Shown: positions 37,052 through 45,703 of the stretch, piece after piece
Numbering within the stretch: the stretch's first letter is position 1
Layout: every line of letters begins with the position of its first letter
From: Microvirga mediterraneensis
GTDB taxonomy: Bacteria > Pseudomonadota > Alphaproteobacteria > Rhizobiales > Beijerinckiaceae
Direction: 5' to 3'
Assembly: GCF_013520865.1 (NCBI RefSeq)
Contig: NZ_JACDXJ010000001.1
Location: 2,099,001-2,163,000, forward strand
DNA: 64,000 bases
Notes under the pieces: model-generated
Seen by the model: only the letters and a program-made list of their open reading frames with translations
Databases searched by the model: none
What the model was told of the DNA's origin: nothing
Translations under genes and position numbers: made by a program

Positions 37052-38566
37052 TTATTCCTTGCGGCGCTTGAACAGGGACAGGGGCTCGAAGGGCTCGAGC
37101 GGATCGAGCAGCCCCGTACCTGCCGCCGGGACGGCCGGGCCGTCATCCGTCATGGCTTTGAAAGCGCGAAGGCCGCGAATGTTCGTGTTGAGCTTCTCGA
37201 CGGCCGCGATAACGGACCCGCCATTCGCATCGAGGGCCACGCCGAACGTTTCCGGGGCCACATCCAGATGTTCCGCGAGGAGGCGGTTGCGAAGCGCCAC
37301 GATGGTCCGGCGCATTTCCTCCGTCGTGGCCTCGATGGCGGCGTCGCATTCGCTGTCGAGGCCAATGGAGCGGTTGTTCAGGTTCGAGGAGCCGATGCGG
37401 AGAAAGACGTCATCCACGATGATGAGCTTGGAATGAATCAGAACCTGGCATTCCCCGCCTTTTCCGTTGGGAATGACCGGATAATAAACCCGAAGGCGGC
37501 CATGCCGGTCGCATTGGCGCAGGCGGCGGATCAGCCGGTCCCGGTTGGTGCCCATGACGAGCTCCTCGGCCCAACCATGGGATTCGTGAGTCTGGACGAC
37601 GACGATCTCGGGTCCGTCGGGATCGGCGAGACGCCGCTCCAATACGTCGCCAATATAGGGCGCCGTCATGTACTGCGCTTCGATGTAGATTGTGTCCTTC
37701 GCCGCCGAGAGCGCATCCAGGGTCAGCGCCGCCGCCTCGTTGGCGGCCGGCTGTTCGCCCCAGGCGGGATAGGTGCGCGCGATGGCGACCGGCGCATGAC
37801 GGAAATCGGGCGCGAGACCATCAGGCCAGGGAGCAGGTCCCGCCTGGGCAGGAGGAGTAAGTTCTTCGCCAGTGGCGAATTTCCAGCGCTCGCGGCCGAC
37901 CTCGGCAATCGCGCGCGCGGCTTCGCCGTCCACCGCCATCTGGAGATCGTGAACGGGTTCGTAGATGGTTCCGTCATCCTTCAGCCGGATTGGGTCGTCG
38001 CAGGCATGGCGGCAGGTGTCCCAGCGCTCGACGGTGAGGTCCATGCCGCCGATGAAGGCCAGGCTGTCGTCGATGCAGACGATCTTCTGGTGATGGGCGG
38101 CGTAGAGCGGATGATGCGTGTCGAGCTTGAGCTGCAGGCGCGGGTGGTTCTGCCAATCGGCGCCGAAGATCAGAGGACCCGGCGCGCCCGGCGCATGAAC
38201 GACCGCGACGCTCCACACGAGAATTCTGACCTCGAGGTCAGGGCGCTCCTCGACGAGCGATCGGAGCAGGGGGCCGAGCGGTGGCGACTCCTCGACGCCG
38301 AGATCGGGCCGCAGGCGGATGCTGCCGTCGAAATCCCACCCGACGATGAAGATCGAGCGGCGGGCCTTTCGCAGGGCGGCTTCGAGATTTGCGAAATAGG
38401 CGGCGCCGTCGATGAGCACGCTCGCCCGGTCGGCCTTGGCCACGCGCCAACAATTCTGCCCCGGACGCAGGATCGGACCCGGGGGCGGTGTCGTTGCCGC
38501 CGGGACCCTGTCGAGCACCTGCCTGCTTGTCGTCTCGTTTAAAACTTGCACGTCAGCCATGACCAT
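37052..38566 (-). CDS. Phospholipase D family protein, cardiolipin synthase-like (ClsB/YbhO group)
   Basis: About 504 residues with two HKD motifs: HHQKIVCIDDSLAFIGGMDL and IHSKLIIVDDVFLRIGSSNL. These form the two-lobed active site of enzymes that transfer phosphatidyl groups to alcohols or hydrolyse phospholipids. The start lies at ATG 38566 or 38560, neither with a clear ribosome site; the frame stays open far upstream only as overlap with dedA. With YbhP-like and YbhN-like genes next to it, the set matches E. coli ybhP-clsB-ybhN, though here this gene runs in the opposite direction. A phospholipase with a different substrate remains possible. Confidence 0.88.
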   Translation of the reverse strand: MVMADVQVLNETTSRQVLDRVPAATTPPPGPILRPGQNCWRVAKADRASVLIDGAAYFANLEAALRKARRSIFIVGWDFDGSIRLRPDLGVEESPPLGPLLRSLVEERPDLEVRILVWSVAVVHAPGAPGPLIFGADWQNHPRLQLKLDTHHPLYAAHHQKIVCIDDSLAFIGGMDLTVERWDTCRHACDDPIRLKDDGTIYEPVHDLQMAVDGEAARAIAEVGRERWKFATGEELTPPAQAGPAPWPDGLAPDFRHAPVAIARTYPAWGEQPAANEAAALTLDALSAAKDTIYIEAQYMTAPYIGDVLERRLADPDGPEIVVVQTHESHGWAEELVMGTNRDRLIRRLRQCDRHGRLRVYYPVIPNGKGGECQVLIHSKLIIVDDVFLRIGSSNLNNRSIGLDSECDAAIEATTEEMRRTIVALRNRLLAEHLDVAPETFGVALDANGGSVIAAVEKLNTNIRGLRAFKAMTDDGPAVPAAGTGLLDPLEPFEPLSLFKRRKE

Positions 38567-38707
38567 GAATGGTGTGAGTCGCCAACTCGGGACTGAAGCC
38601 AAGGTTCCGGGTGGAAACCGGCATGGGTTCGTGCGTTGCCCTCCGGCCCGGCAATGGTCGGCCCCACAGGGCGGACCTCGTTTAATCCTCCAATCACGGA
38701 AAGACGC
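38567..38707. other. Divergent promoter region, phospholipase D and DedA genes
   Basis: About 140 bases serving both starts. No palindrome or clear hexamers noted. Confidence 0.35.
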
Positions 38708-39313
38708 GTGTTCGACTGGATCGTCAGCCTCATCGACAGGACCGGGTATCTCGGCATCGCCCTTCTCATGCTGCTGGAAAATCTCTTCCCGCCGATTCCG
38801 TCCGAGGTGATCATGCCGCTGGCGGGCTTCTCCGCCGCGAAGGGGACGCTCAGCTTCGCAGGCGTGGTCGCGTCCGGGACGATCGGTTCCCTCGCTGGAG
38901 CCTATTTCTGGTTCCTGATCGGCCGCTGGCTCGGCTTGGTGCGCCTGAAGCGTTTCGCCGGCCGGCATGGGTGCTGGCTCACGCTTCATCCTGACGAAAT
39001 CGATCAGGCCGGAGCCTTCTTCGCGCGCCATAGGGTGCTGGCGCTGTTCCTGGGACGGCTGGTTCCCGCCATCCGTTCCATCATTTCCGTCCCGGCCGGC
39101 GTCTACGACATTCCAATCCGCACTTTCTTCTTGTGGAGTTCGCTTGGAACCGCCCTCTGGACGCTCCTGCTGGCGAGCGCCGGATATCTGCTGCAGAGTC
39201 AATACGAGCGCGTCTCGGAATGGCTCAATCCAGTCTCGAATGTCGTCTTCGCCGGATTGGCGCTCTGGTACCTGTACCGGGTTGTCCGGTTCAAGACGCC
39301 GAAATCCTCCTGA
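38708..39313 (+). CDS. DedA family (VTT domain) membrane protein
   Basis: A 201-residue inner-membrane protein. It shows the VTT/DedA pattern: ENLFPPIPSEVIMPLAGF, GSLAGAYFWFLIGRWLG, then FFARHRVLALFLGRLVPAIR and SVPAGVYDIPIRTFF. Family members recycle the lipid carrier undecaprenyl phosphate or scramble phospholipids across the inner membrane. GTG at 38708 is preceded by GGAAAG. Its place beside phospholipid genes and an O-antigen ligase-like gene is consistent with envelope lipid handling. Confidence 0.9.
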   Translation: MFDWIVSLIDRTGYLGIALLMLLENLFPPIPSEVIMPLAGFSAAKGTLSFAGVVASGTIGSLAGAYFWFLIGRWLGLVRLKRFAGRHGCWLTLHPDEIDQAGAFFARHRVLALFLGRLVPAIRSIISVPAGVYDIPIRTFFLWSSLGTALWTLLLASAGYLLQSQYERVSEWLNPVSNVVFAGLALWYLYRVVRFKTPKSS

Positions 39314-39524
39314 TCCCCGGCGCTGAAAACTTCATCCGAATGCGCATCAAGTTCAGGCAAACATTTGCCGCTGATTCAGCGGGCAGCCGTTGCCATTCGC
39401 GGAAACTGCCTAATAACTTACACAGTTCAGTTTCCGATGGACGCGCAACCTTGTGACTGGTGGATGATCCCAGTCCGCTTGGCGCGGCATCCGGGTGGGC
39501 ACGGCATCAGGACGAAGGGCAGTC
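39314..39524. other. Gap with 9-bp stem upstream of the DUF2934 gene
   Basis: About 210 bases, no gene. A perfect inverted repeat CGGAAACTG/CAGTTTCCG (39400-39408 with 39428-39436, 19-base spacer) lies 89 bases before the DUF2934 start. The left arm followed by GTT 17-18 bases later loosely recalls the EcfG general-stress promoter (GGAAC-N17-CGTT) but matches neither hexamer exactly. Confidence 0.35.
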
Positions 39525-39866
39525 ATGGACAAGCAGATCGAAGAAAGAATCCGCGAAAGAGCATACGAGCTCTGGATGCGGCACGGCAGCATTCACGGGC
39601 GCGCCGATGAGTACTGGTATCAGGCCGAGCGCGAGGTTCTCGGCGGTGGCAGCGGGACGGAAGGCATGAAGGCGCCGATCATCGATCCGGCGCCGCTGGG
39701 CATGACGAGCATGACGGCCGATGAGGAGCTTGTGAGCCCCGCCGCTCCGAAAACCCGCAAGAAGCGCAGTCCCGCGGCTGCTCCTGCGGCGGCCGCGCCT
39801 GTCGCGGACGAAAGCGAGGCGCCCGCAGCCGTGCCGAAGCGCAGGCGCTCGACGCGCGCAACATGA
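39525..39866 (+). CDS. DUF2934 domain-containing protein
   Basis: A 113-residue protein. The N-terminal RIRERAYELWMRHGSIHGRA with DEYWYQAERE is the DUF2934 signature; the rest is a low-complexity Ala/Pro/Lys-rich tail ending KRRRSTRAT that looks disordered and could bind nucleic acid. The family is widespread in Rhizobiales, often near glycogen, trehalose and stress genes, and has no known biochemical role. It precedes glgC here by 124 bases. AAGGG upstream supports ATG 39525. Confidence 0.85.
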   Translation: MDKQIEERIRERAYELWMRHGSIHGRADEYWYQAEREVLGGGSGTEGMKAPIIDPAPLGMTSMTADEELVSPAAPKTRKKRSPAAAPAAAAPVADESEAPAAVPKRRRSTRAT

Positions 39867-39990
39867 AGACGTGACGTGACACGAGCCTTCGACCGGTGCG
39901 GCCGGAGGCTCAAGGGGCAAGAGGAAAACTGAGGCCGGCATCGAAAGCCAAGAACTTGCGGGCGGTTTCAGCGTCTATAAAGCGGGGCAG

Positions 39991-41304
39991 GTGGCTGCCT
40001 TCGATGTGAGGAACCCGGTCTTGCCAATTTCCAGCGTTTCGAATGCCCCTCTCGCCCGCCATGCGATGGCGTACATTCTCGCCGGTGGACGCGGCAGCCG
40101 CCTGATGGAGTTGACCGATATCCGCGCCAAGCCCGCCGTCTATTTCGGCGGCAACACGCGGATCATCGACTTCGCCCTGTCCAACGCCCTGAACTCCGGC
40201 ATCAGGCGCATCGGCGTGGCCACGCAGTACAAGGCGCACAGCCTCATCCGCCATCTCCAGCGCGGCTGGAACTTCTTCCGTGCCGAGCGGAACGAGAGCT
40301 TCGACATCCTGCCGGCCAGCCAGCGCGTCTCCGAAACGATGTGGTATGAGGGCACGGCCGACGCGGTGTACCAGAACATCGACATCATCTCGAGCATCGA
40401 CCCGGAATACATCATCATCCTCGCGGGTGACCATGTCTACAAGATGGACTACGAGATCATGCTGCGGCAGCACGTGGATTCGGGAGCCGATGTCACCGTC
40501 GGCTGTCTCGAAGTGCCGCGCATGGAGGCGGTGGGCTTCGGCGTGATGGCCGTCGACGAGACGGACCGCATCATCTCGTTCCTGGAGAAGCCCGCCGATC
40601 CTCCCGGCATGCCGGACAAGCCCGACATGGCGCTGGCCAGCATGGGCATCTACGTCTTCAACACCCGGTTCCTCTTCGAGCAATTGCGGCGCGACGCGGA
40701 AACGCCCGGCTCGAACCGGGATTTCGGCAAGGACATCATCCCCTATCTGGTCCAGCACGGGAAAGCCGTGGCCCATCGCTTCACCAGTTCCTGCGTCCGT
40801 TCGGGCGCCGAGGCCGGCGGGAGCGACGCGGAATCCTATTGGCGCGATGTGGGAACGGTCGATGCCTACTGGGAAGCCAATATCGATCTCACGGCCATCG
40901 TCCCGTCCCTCGATCTCTACGACCGTGACTGGCCGATCTCAACCTTCTCGGAGACATGGCCGCCGGCCAAGTTCGTTCACGACGAGGACGGACGGCGCGG
41001 GCACGCGATCAACTCGCTCGTTTCCAGCGGCTGCATCGTGTCCGGTGCGGCCCTGCGCCGGTCTCTCGTCTTCACGGCCGTGCATCTGCATTCCCATGCC
41101 GACGTGGAGGGCGCGGTCATTCTTCCCTTCGTGGAAATCGGCCGCGGCGCGCGGTTGAAGAACGTGGTCATCGATCGCGGCGTCCGCATTCCCGACGGGC
41201 TGGTGGTCGGCGAGGATCCCGAGCTGGATGCCCGCCGCTTCCGCCGCACCGAGAAGGGCGTGTGCCTCATCACCAGGCCGATGATCGAGAGATTGACGGA
41301 ATGA
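39991..41304 (+). CDS. glgC: Glucose-1-phosphate adenylyltransferase
   Basis: A 437-residue enzyme that makes ADP-glucose from ATP and glucose-1-phosphate, the committed step of glycogen synthesis. The nucleotide loop is [17 protein letters not shown], followed by [20 protein letters not shown] and the substrate region [10 protein letters not shown] left-handed beta-helix forms the C-terminal part ([17 protein letters not shown]). GTG at 39991 follows GGGGC. Its stop overlaps the glgA start (ATGA), showing coupled synthesis of both enzymes. Bacterial members are allosterically controlled by glycolytic intermediates. Confidence 0.96.
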   Translation: MAAFDVRNPVLPISSVSNAPLARHAMAYILAGGRGSRLMELTDIRAKPAVYFGGNTRIIDFALSNALNSGIRRIGVATQYKAHSLIRHLQRGWNFFRAERNESFDILPASQRVSETMWYEGTADAVYQNIDIISSIDPEYIIILAGDHVYKMDYEIMLRQHVDSGADVTVGCLEVPRMEAVGFGVMAVDETDRIISFLEKPADPPGMPDKPDMALASMGIYVFNTRFLFEQLRRDAETPGSNRDFGKDIIPYLVQHGKAVAHRFTSSCVRSGAEAGGSDAESYWRDVGTVDAYWEANIDLTAIVPSLDLYDRDWPISTFSETWPPAKFVHDEDGRRGHAINSLVSSGCIVSGAALRRSLVFTAVHLHSHADVEGAVILPFVEIGRGARLKNVVIDRGVRIPDGLVVGEDPELDARRFRRTEKGVCLITRPMIERLTE

Positions 41305-42746
41305 AGCCTCTGAACGTTCTGTCGGTCGCGTCGGAGGTCTATCCCATCATCAAGACAGGCGGATTGGCCGATGTGGCCGGCGCCCTTCCGTCCGCGCTTG
41401 CCGAGGAGGGGGTGACGGTCGTCACGCTCGTTCCGGGCTATCGGGCCGTTTTGAACGCCCTGGAGAACGCGGAAACCTTGCATCACTATTCCGCCTTCTT
41501 CGGTGGAGCGGCGCGGCTTCTGTCCGGCCGGGCGGGCGGCCTCGATCTCTTCGTCATCGATGCGCCCCATCTCTTCGAGCGCCCCGGCTCGCCTTATCTT
41601 GCGCCGAACGGCCGCGACTGGCCGGACAATGCCCGGCGCTTCGCGGCGCTCGGCCGGGCGGCCGCCGATATCGGACAGGGGCTTGCCCCCGGCTTCATGC
41701 CCGATATCGTTCACGCCCATGACTGGCAGGCGGGACTCGCGCCCGTTTATCTGAGTCTCACCGGCCAGCCGCGTCCCGGCACGGTCTTCACCATTCACAA
41801 CATCGCCTTCCAGGGCATCTTTCCGGCCGACCTCCTGTTCGAACTCGGCCTGCCCGCGAGCGTCTTCACGGTGGATGGCGTCGAGTATTACGGGCAGATC
41901 GGATTCCTGAAGGGCGGCCTGCAGCTCGCGGACCGCATCACCACCGTGTCGCCGACCTACGCCAAGGAGATCCAGACGCCGGAGGGCGGGATGGGGCTCG
42001 ACGGCTTGCTGCGCGCCCGGTCGGGCATCGTGTCGGGCATTCTCAACGGCATCGACGACACGGTGTGGGATCCGGCGACCGACCAGCACCTGGCGCTCAC
42101 CTACGACCGCGACAGCCTCGAACGGCGTGCGATCAACAAGCGGGCGCTCCAGGAGCGGCTGGGTTTGAACCCCGATCCCGATGCTCTCCTGTTCGGTGTC
42201 GTCAGCCGCCTGTCGGAGCAGAAGGGCCTCGACCTCGTTCTCGCTGGTCTCGCGCGCCTGCTCGCAGGCGGCGCCCAGCTGGCTCTGCTGGGGGCAGGGG
42301 ATCGCGCCTTGGAGGAGAGCTTCCAGACCGCGCGCATCGTCTATCCCGGACAGGTCGGATGCGTCATCGGCTACGACGAAAAGCTGGCTCATCAGATCCA
42401 GGGCGGAAGCGACGCGCTTCTCGTGCCGTCGCGTTTCGAGCCCTGCGGCCTGACTCAGCTCTGCGCCATGCGCTACGGGAGCATCCCGGTCGTGTCGCGC
42501 GTGGGCGGATTGGCCGACACGATCATCGACGCCAACGAGATGGCCATCGCCACCGGGGCCGCGACAGGCTTCCAGTTCGGCCCCACCACCTTCGGCGCGG
42601 CCTTGGATGCCATCGATCGTGTGAAGCATCTGTGGCGTGACAAGGACGCCTGGCATCGCCTGCAGGTGAACGGCATGGGAGCCGACCTGAGCTGGCGTCG
42701 CCCGGCGCGGCAATACGCCGATTTGTATCGTGGTCTTCGCGGGTAG
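41301..42746 (+). CDS. glgA: Glycogen synthase, first copy
   Basis: A 481-residue GT5 glycosyltransferase that extends alpha-1,4-glucan from ADP-glucose. It begins [15 protein letters not shown] and carries the ADP-glucose-binding KTGGLADV, plus [23 protein letters not shown] and [12 protein letters not shown] (the retaining-GT-B Glu motif). The ATG overlaps the glgC stop by four bases. Frames further upstream are read-through of the glgC region. A second GT5 gene with a KAGGLGEV motif lies at 55014, on the far side of the branching and trehalose genes. Confidence 0.96.
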   Translation: MKPLNVLSVASEVYPIIKTGGLADVAGALPSALAEEGVTVVTLVPGYRAVLNALENAETLHHYSAFFGGAARLLSGRAGGLDLFVIDAPHLFERPGSPYLAPNGRDWPDNARRFAALGRAAADIGQGLAPGFMPDIVHAHDWQAGLAPVYLSLTGQPRPGTVFTIHNIAFQGIFPADLLFELGLPASVFTVDGVEYYGQIGFLKGGLQLADRITTVSPTYAKEIQTPEGGMGLDGLLRARSGIVSGILNGIDDTVWDPATDQHLALTYDRDSLERRAINKRALQERLGLNPDPDALLFGVVSRLSEQKGLDLVLAGLARLLAGGAQLALLGAGDRALEESFQTARIVYPGQVGCVIGYDEKLAHQIQGGSDALLVPSRFEPCGLTQLCAMRYGSIPVVSRVGGLADTIIDANEMAIATGAATGFQFGPTTFGAALDAIDRVKHLWRDKDAWHRLQVNGMGADLSWRRPARQYADLYRGLRG

Positions 42747-43151
42747 CGAGGACGAATCCTGCCAATCGGAGCGTTCCGCCGGTGGCACCGGCCTTGTGCC
42801 GAGGATCCCGATACGGTGAGGCACGGCGATTCAGAGCGCCGGGATGGCCATGCCGCGGGTTGGGTGATCCGTTCGTGTCAAAGAGCCAGCACCTTGGGGC
42901 CCGCAGCGTGCGCTGCGAGCCTGAAGGTCAGTCGAGGGAGGGTGCGGTGCATCGCCCGGCTCGCTGTGAGAGTGAGAGTGGAAGAGCCGGACGGCGCCTC
43001 GCACGCGGTTCTTTTCAGGTGGACCAGCTGGGGAGCCCCCAAGGTCGACCTCCCGCGACCACAGGTGTGCGAGACCTGCGGCGGGACCGCCTCCCGCCCC
43101 GCACTGGCTGACGCCTCGCGAGCGCGCCCCTCGGCGGGCGGGAATACGAAC

Positions 43152-43195
43152 GATATAGCCGAGCTTGTCCGCCCTGTCAAGAACAAAGTAAGAAC
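43152..43195 (-). promoter_or_regulatory. Leftward sigma-70 promoter with overlapping SOS (LexA) box
   Basis: On the minus strand: GTTC-N7-GTTC at 43195-43181, exactly the direct-repeat LexA box of alphaproteobacteria, directly followed by TTGACA (43180-43175), a 17-base spacer and TATATC (43157-43152). A LexA dimer here would touch the -35 and block transcription until DNA damage. Predicted start near 43145. The transcript carries no recognised gene. Confidence 0.7.
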
Positions 43196-43220
43196 ATAAC
43201 ACTCGCCTCGCACCCGGAGC

Positions 43221-43312
43221 CCTCCTCCTGAGGAGCGAAGCGTCTCGAAGGATCGTCCAGTGCTCTCCAGCTCCTCCTTCGCGACGCCACGGCGGGGCGC
43301 CTCAGGATGAGG
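43221..43312. repeat. Rhizobial-type intergenic inverted repeat
   Basis: Ends CCTCCTCCTGAGG (43221-43233) and CCTCAGGATGAGG (43300-43312) are inverted copies with one mismatch. Inside, GCGTCTCGAAGGA and TCCTTCGCGACGC pair again with one mismatch. The CTGAGG...TCTCGAAGGAT phrase is familiar from intergenic palindromic elements found in many copies in Bradyrhizobium, Methylobacterium and relatives. Only one copy is in this window. Confidence 0.65.
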
Positions 43313-43414
43313 CCGGAGGAATGTAAGGAAGGCGTGCGCGGCCGCAACAAGTGCGGCCATGACGTCATCGGATCAGTGGGGGAAGAAGCTTTCTCTCATG
43401 GCCTGCTTCTCAGA

Positions 43415-45622
43415 TCATGCGCTCTTCTTCCTCTCCGCCTTACGCTGCTTCTCCGGCTTCAGCTGGAAGAGCAGCAGGGAATGGGCGGTCACGGTGTATT
43501 CCTTGCCGAACCGGAATTCGGTCGGAGCTTCCAGATCGGGCTGGTTGGTGTCGATGTGGCACATCCAGGCTTCGCCGCCCACCACTTCGGGCAATGTGCA
43601 TTTCACCACGTCGTGATGCGCGTTGAGGATCAGCAGCAGGGTCACGTCCGTGCCGCGTCGGCGGATACCGGTCGGCTGGGCGCGGCCGTCGAGCAGGATG
43701 CTGATGCAGCGGGCGTTCGGATCCTGCCAATGCTCCGGCGTCATCTCGTCCCCGGCGGGCGTGAGCCAGGTCACGTCCTTGACGTCGAGCTCCTCGTTGT
43801 AAACGCCCGACAGGAACCGGCCCCGGCGCAGGATCGGCAGGTCCTGGCGCAGCTGGATGAGCTTGCGGGTGAATTCGAGAAGCTCGATGCCGTCGTCGTC
43901 GATCCCCTCCCAGTCGATCCAGGAAATCTCGTTATCCTGACAATAGGCGTTGTTGTTGCCCCGCTGGGTGCGGGCGAATTCGTCGCCCGCGAGCAGCATC
44001 GGCGTTCCCTGCGAGAAGAGCAGGGTGGCGAGCATATTGCGCATCTGGCGCAGCCGGAGCGAGCGGATCTCCGGATCGTCCGTCGGCCCCTCGACACCGT
44101 AATTGAACGACAGGTTGTGATCGTGCCCGTCCTTGTTGTCCTCGCCGTTGGCCTCGTTGTGCTTGTCGTTGTAGGAGACGAGATCGTTCAGCGTGAAGCC
44201 GTCATGGGCGGTGATGAAATTGACCGACGCCCACGGCCGGCGCCCGCGCTTGTTGAAGATGTCTGCCGATGCGGTGATACGCGAGGCGAGTTCCGGAAGC
44301 TTCCCGTCCTCGCCTTTCCAGTAGGCGCGCACCGTGTCGCGATAGCGGTCGTTCCATTCCGCCCATCCGGGCGAGAAACGCCCGACCTGATAACCGCCAG
44401 GTCCGCAATCCCACGGTTCGGCGATGAGCTTGACCTGGCTGAGAGCCGGATCCTGCCGACAGGTGTCGAGGAAGCGGCCGTCCTCCTCGAAGCCGTGCGG
44501 CTCCCGGCCCAGGATCGTCGCGAGATCGAAGCGGAAGCCGTCGATCTGCACCTCCTGCGCCCAGTAGCGCAGCGAGTCGGTGACCATCTGCAGCACGCGC
44601 GAATGACTGAGATTGACCGTGTTTCCGGTGCCGGTGTCGTTGATGTAGTAGCGCTTGTCGGGCGCGAGCCGGTAATAGGATGCGTTGTCGATGCCCTTGA
44701 AGGACAGGGTCGGTCCGAGCTCGTTGCCCTCGGCCGTGTGGTTGTAGACCACGTCGAGGATGACCTCGATCCCGGCATCGTGGAGATGGCTCACCATCTC
44801 CTTCACCTCGTTCACGAAGGGCGTCGCGAGATAGCGCGGCTGCGGCGCGAAGAAGCCGATGGAGTTGTAGCCCCAGTAGTTCCGCAATCCCTTGTCGATG
44901 AGATAGCTGTCGTCCACGAAGGCATGGATGGGAAGCAGCTCGACGGCGGTGACGCCGAGGTTGCGGATGTACTCGATCACCTCATGCTGCATGAGGCCGG
45001 AGAAGGTCCCCCGCAGCTCGCGCGGGACGGCCGGGTGCTGCATGGTGAAGCCGCGCAGATGCGTCTCGTAGACGATCGTGCGCTCCCACGGAATCTGCGG
45101 ACGGCGCACGCGCCCCCAGGTGAAGGCCGATTCCACGACGCGGCATTTGGGCATGAACCGCGCGCTGTCCCGCTTGTCGAAGGACAGGTCGGCATCCGGC
45201 GAGCCGATGGTGTAGCCGAACAGGGCCGGGTCCCAGGTCAGGTCGCCGATGAGCTGGCGGGCGTAGGGGTCGAGCAGGAGCTTGTTCGGGTTGAAACGGT
45301 GGCCTTCCTTGGGATCGTACGGACCGTGGACGCGATAGCCGTAGGTCGTGCCGGGCCGCGCATCCGGCAGGTAGCCGTGCCAGACCTCGTCGGTGTATTC
45401 GGGCAGTTCCACCCGCTCCAGCTCCGTGACCCCGTCGAGATCGAACAGGCACAGCTCGACCTTGGTGGCGTTGGCGGAGAAGATGGCGAAATTGACCCCC
45501 AGGCCATCCCAGGTCGCTCCGAGGGGATAGGGCAGTCCTTCACGCACACGGGACGTGCGCCTCACGTTCGGGGCGACGATCTGAGCTGCGGAGAGCTCAC
45601 GGGTATCGACTTTGTCGTTCAT
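43415..45622 (-). CDS. glgX: Glycogen debranching enzyme
   Basis: A 735-residue GH13 isoamylase-type enzyme that cuts alpha-1,6 branches of limit glycogen. An N-terminal CBM48-like domain (GVNFAIFSANATKVELC) precedes the barrel with VVYNHTAEGNE, DGFRFDLATILGREP (nucleophile Asp), KLIAEPWDCGPGGYQVG (acid Glu) and NFITAHDGFTLNDLVSYN. It follows glgB after 81 bases as the last gene of the leftward block. The products, short linear maltooligosaccharides, are the substrates of TreY and MalQ encoded upstream in the same block. Confidence 0.96.
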   Translation of the reverse strand: MNDKVDTRELSAAQIVAPNVRRTSRVREGLPYPLGATWDGLGVNFAIFSANATKVELCLFDLDGVTELERVELPEYTDEVWHGYLPDARPGTTYGYRVHGPYDPKEGHRFNPNKLLLDPYARQLIGDLTWDPALFGYTIGSPDADLSFDKRDSARFMPKCRVVESAFTWGRVRRPQIPWERTIVYETHLRGFTMQHPAVPRELRGTFSGLMQHEVIEYIRNLGVTAVELLPIHAFVDDSYLIDKGLRNYWGYNSIGFFAPQPRYLATPFVNEVKEMVSHLHDAGIEVILDVVYNHTAEGNELGPTLSFKGIDNASYYRLAPDKRYYINDTGTGNTVNLSHSRVLQMVTDSLRYWAQEVQIDGFRFDLATILGREPHGFEEDGRFLDTCRQDPALSQVKLIAEPWDCGPGGYQVGRFSPGWAEWNDRYRDTVRAYWKGEDGKLPELASRITASADIFNKRGRRPWASVNFITAHDGFTLNDLVSYNDKHNEANGEDNKDGHDHNLSFNYGVEGPTDDPEIRSLRLRQMRNMLATLLFSQGTPMLLAGDEFARTQRGNNNAYCQDNEISWIDWEGIDDDGIELLEFTRKLIQLRQDLPILRRGRFLSGVYNEELDVKDVTWLTPAGDEMTPEHWQDPNARCISILLDGRAQPTGIRRRGTDVTLLLILNAHHDVVKCTLPEVVGGEAWMCHIDTNQPDLEAPTEFRFGKEYTVTAHSLLLFQLKPEKQRKAERKKSA

Positions 45623-45703
45623 CGAGGGTCTCGGAAAACAAGCGGAGCAAAAACGTTCATGCCATCAACGCGCGAGCCTGCACGAGGTCCCGCGCAAGCT
45701 GAA

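Larger units (their letters stand above)
42747..43414. other. 668-bp gap between glgA and glgX with a leftward SOS-type promoter
   Basis: No frame on either strand looks like a conserved protein, although several are open because of high GC. The notable content is a leftward promoter with an SOS box (43152-43195), a 92-bp inverted repeat (43221-43312) and, leftward from about 43145, a GC-rich stretch of roughly 400 bases that would be its transcript. This stretch has the palindrome GCAGCGTGCGCTGC at 42904-42917. No terminator with a T-run was found before glgA. Confidence 0.55.

Noticed and set aside
39400..39436. EcfG promoter before the DUF2934 gene
   Set aside because: Neither GGAAC nor CGTT is matched exactly; kept only as a stem in the gap description.
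42816..43202. Several open frames of 108-160 codons on both strands between glgA and glgX
   Set aside because: They overlap each other, have Arg/Ala-rich composition without domain motifs and run through the SOS promoter or the inverted repeat, so they look like GC-driven noise.
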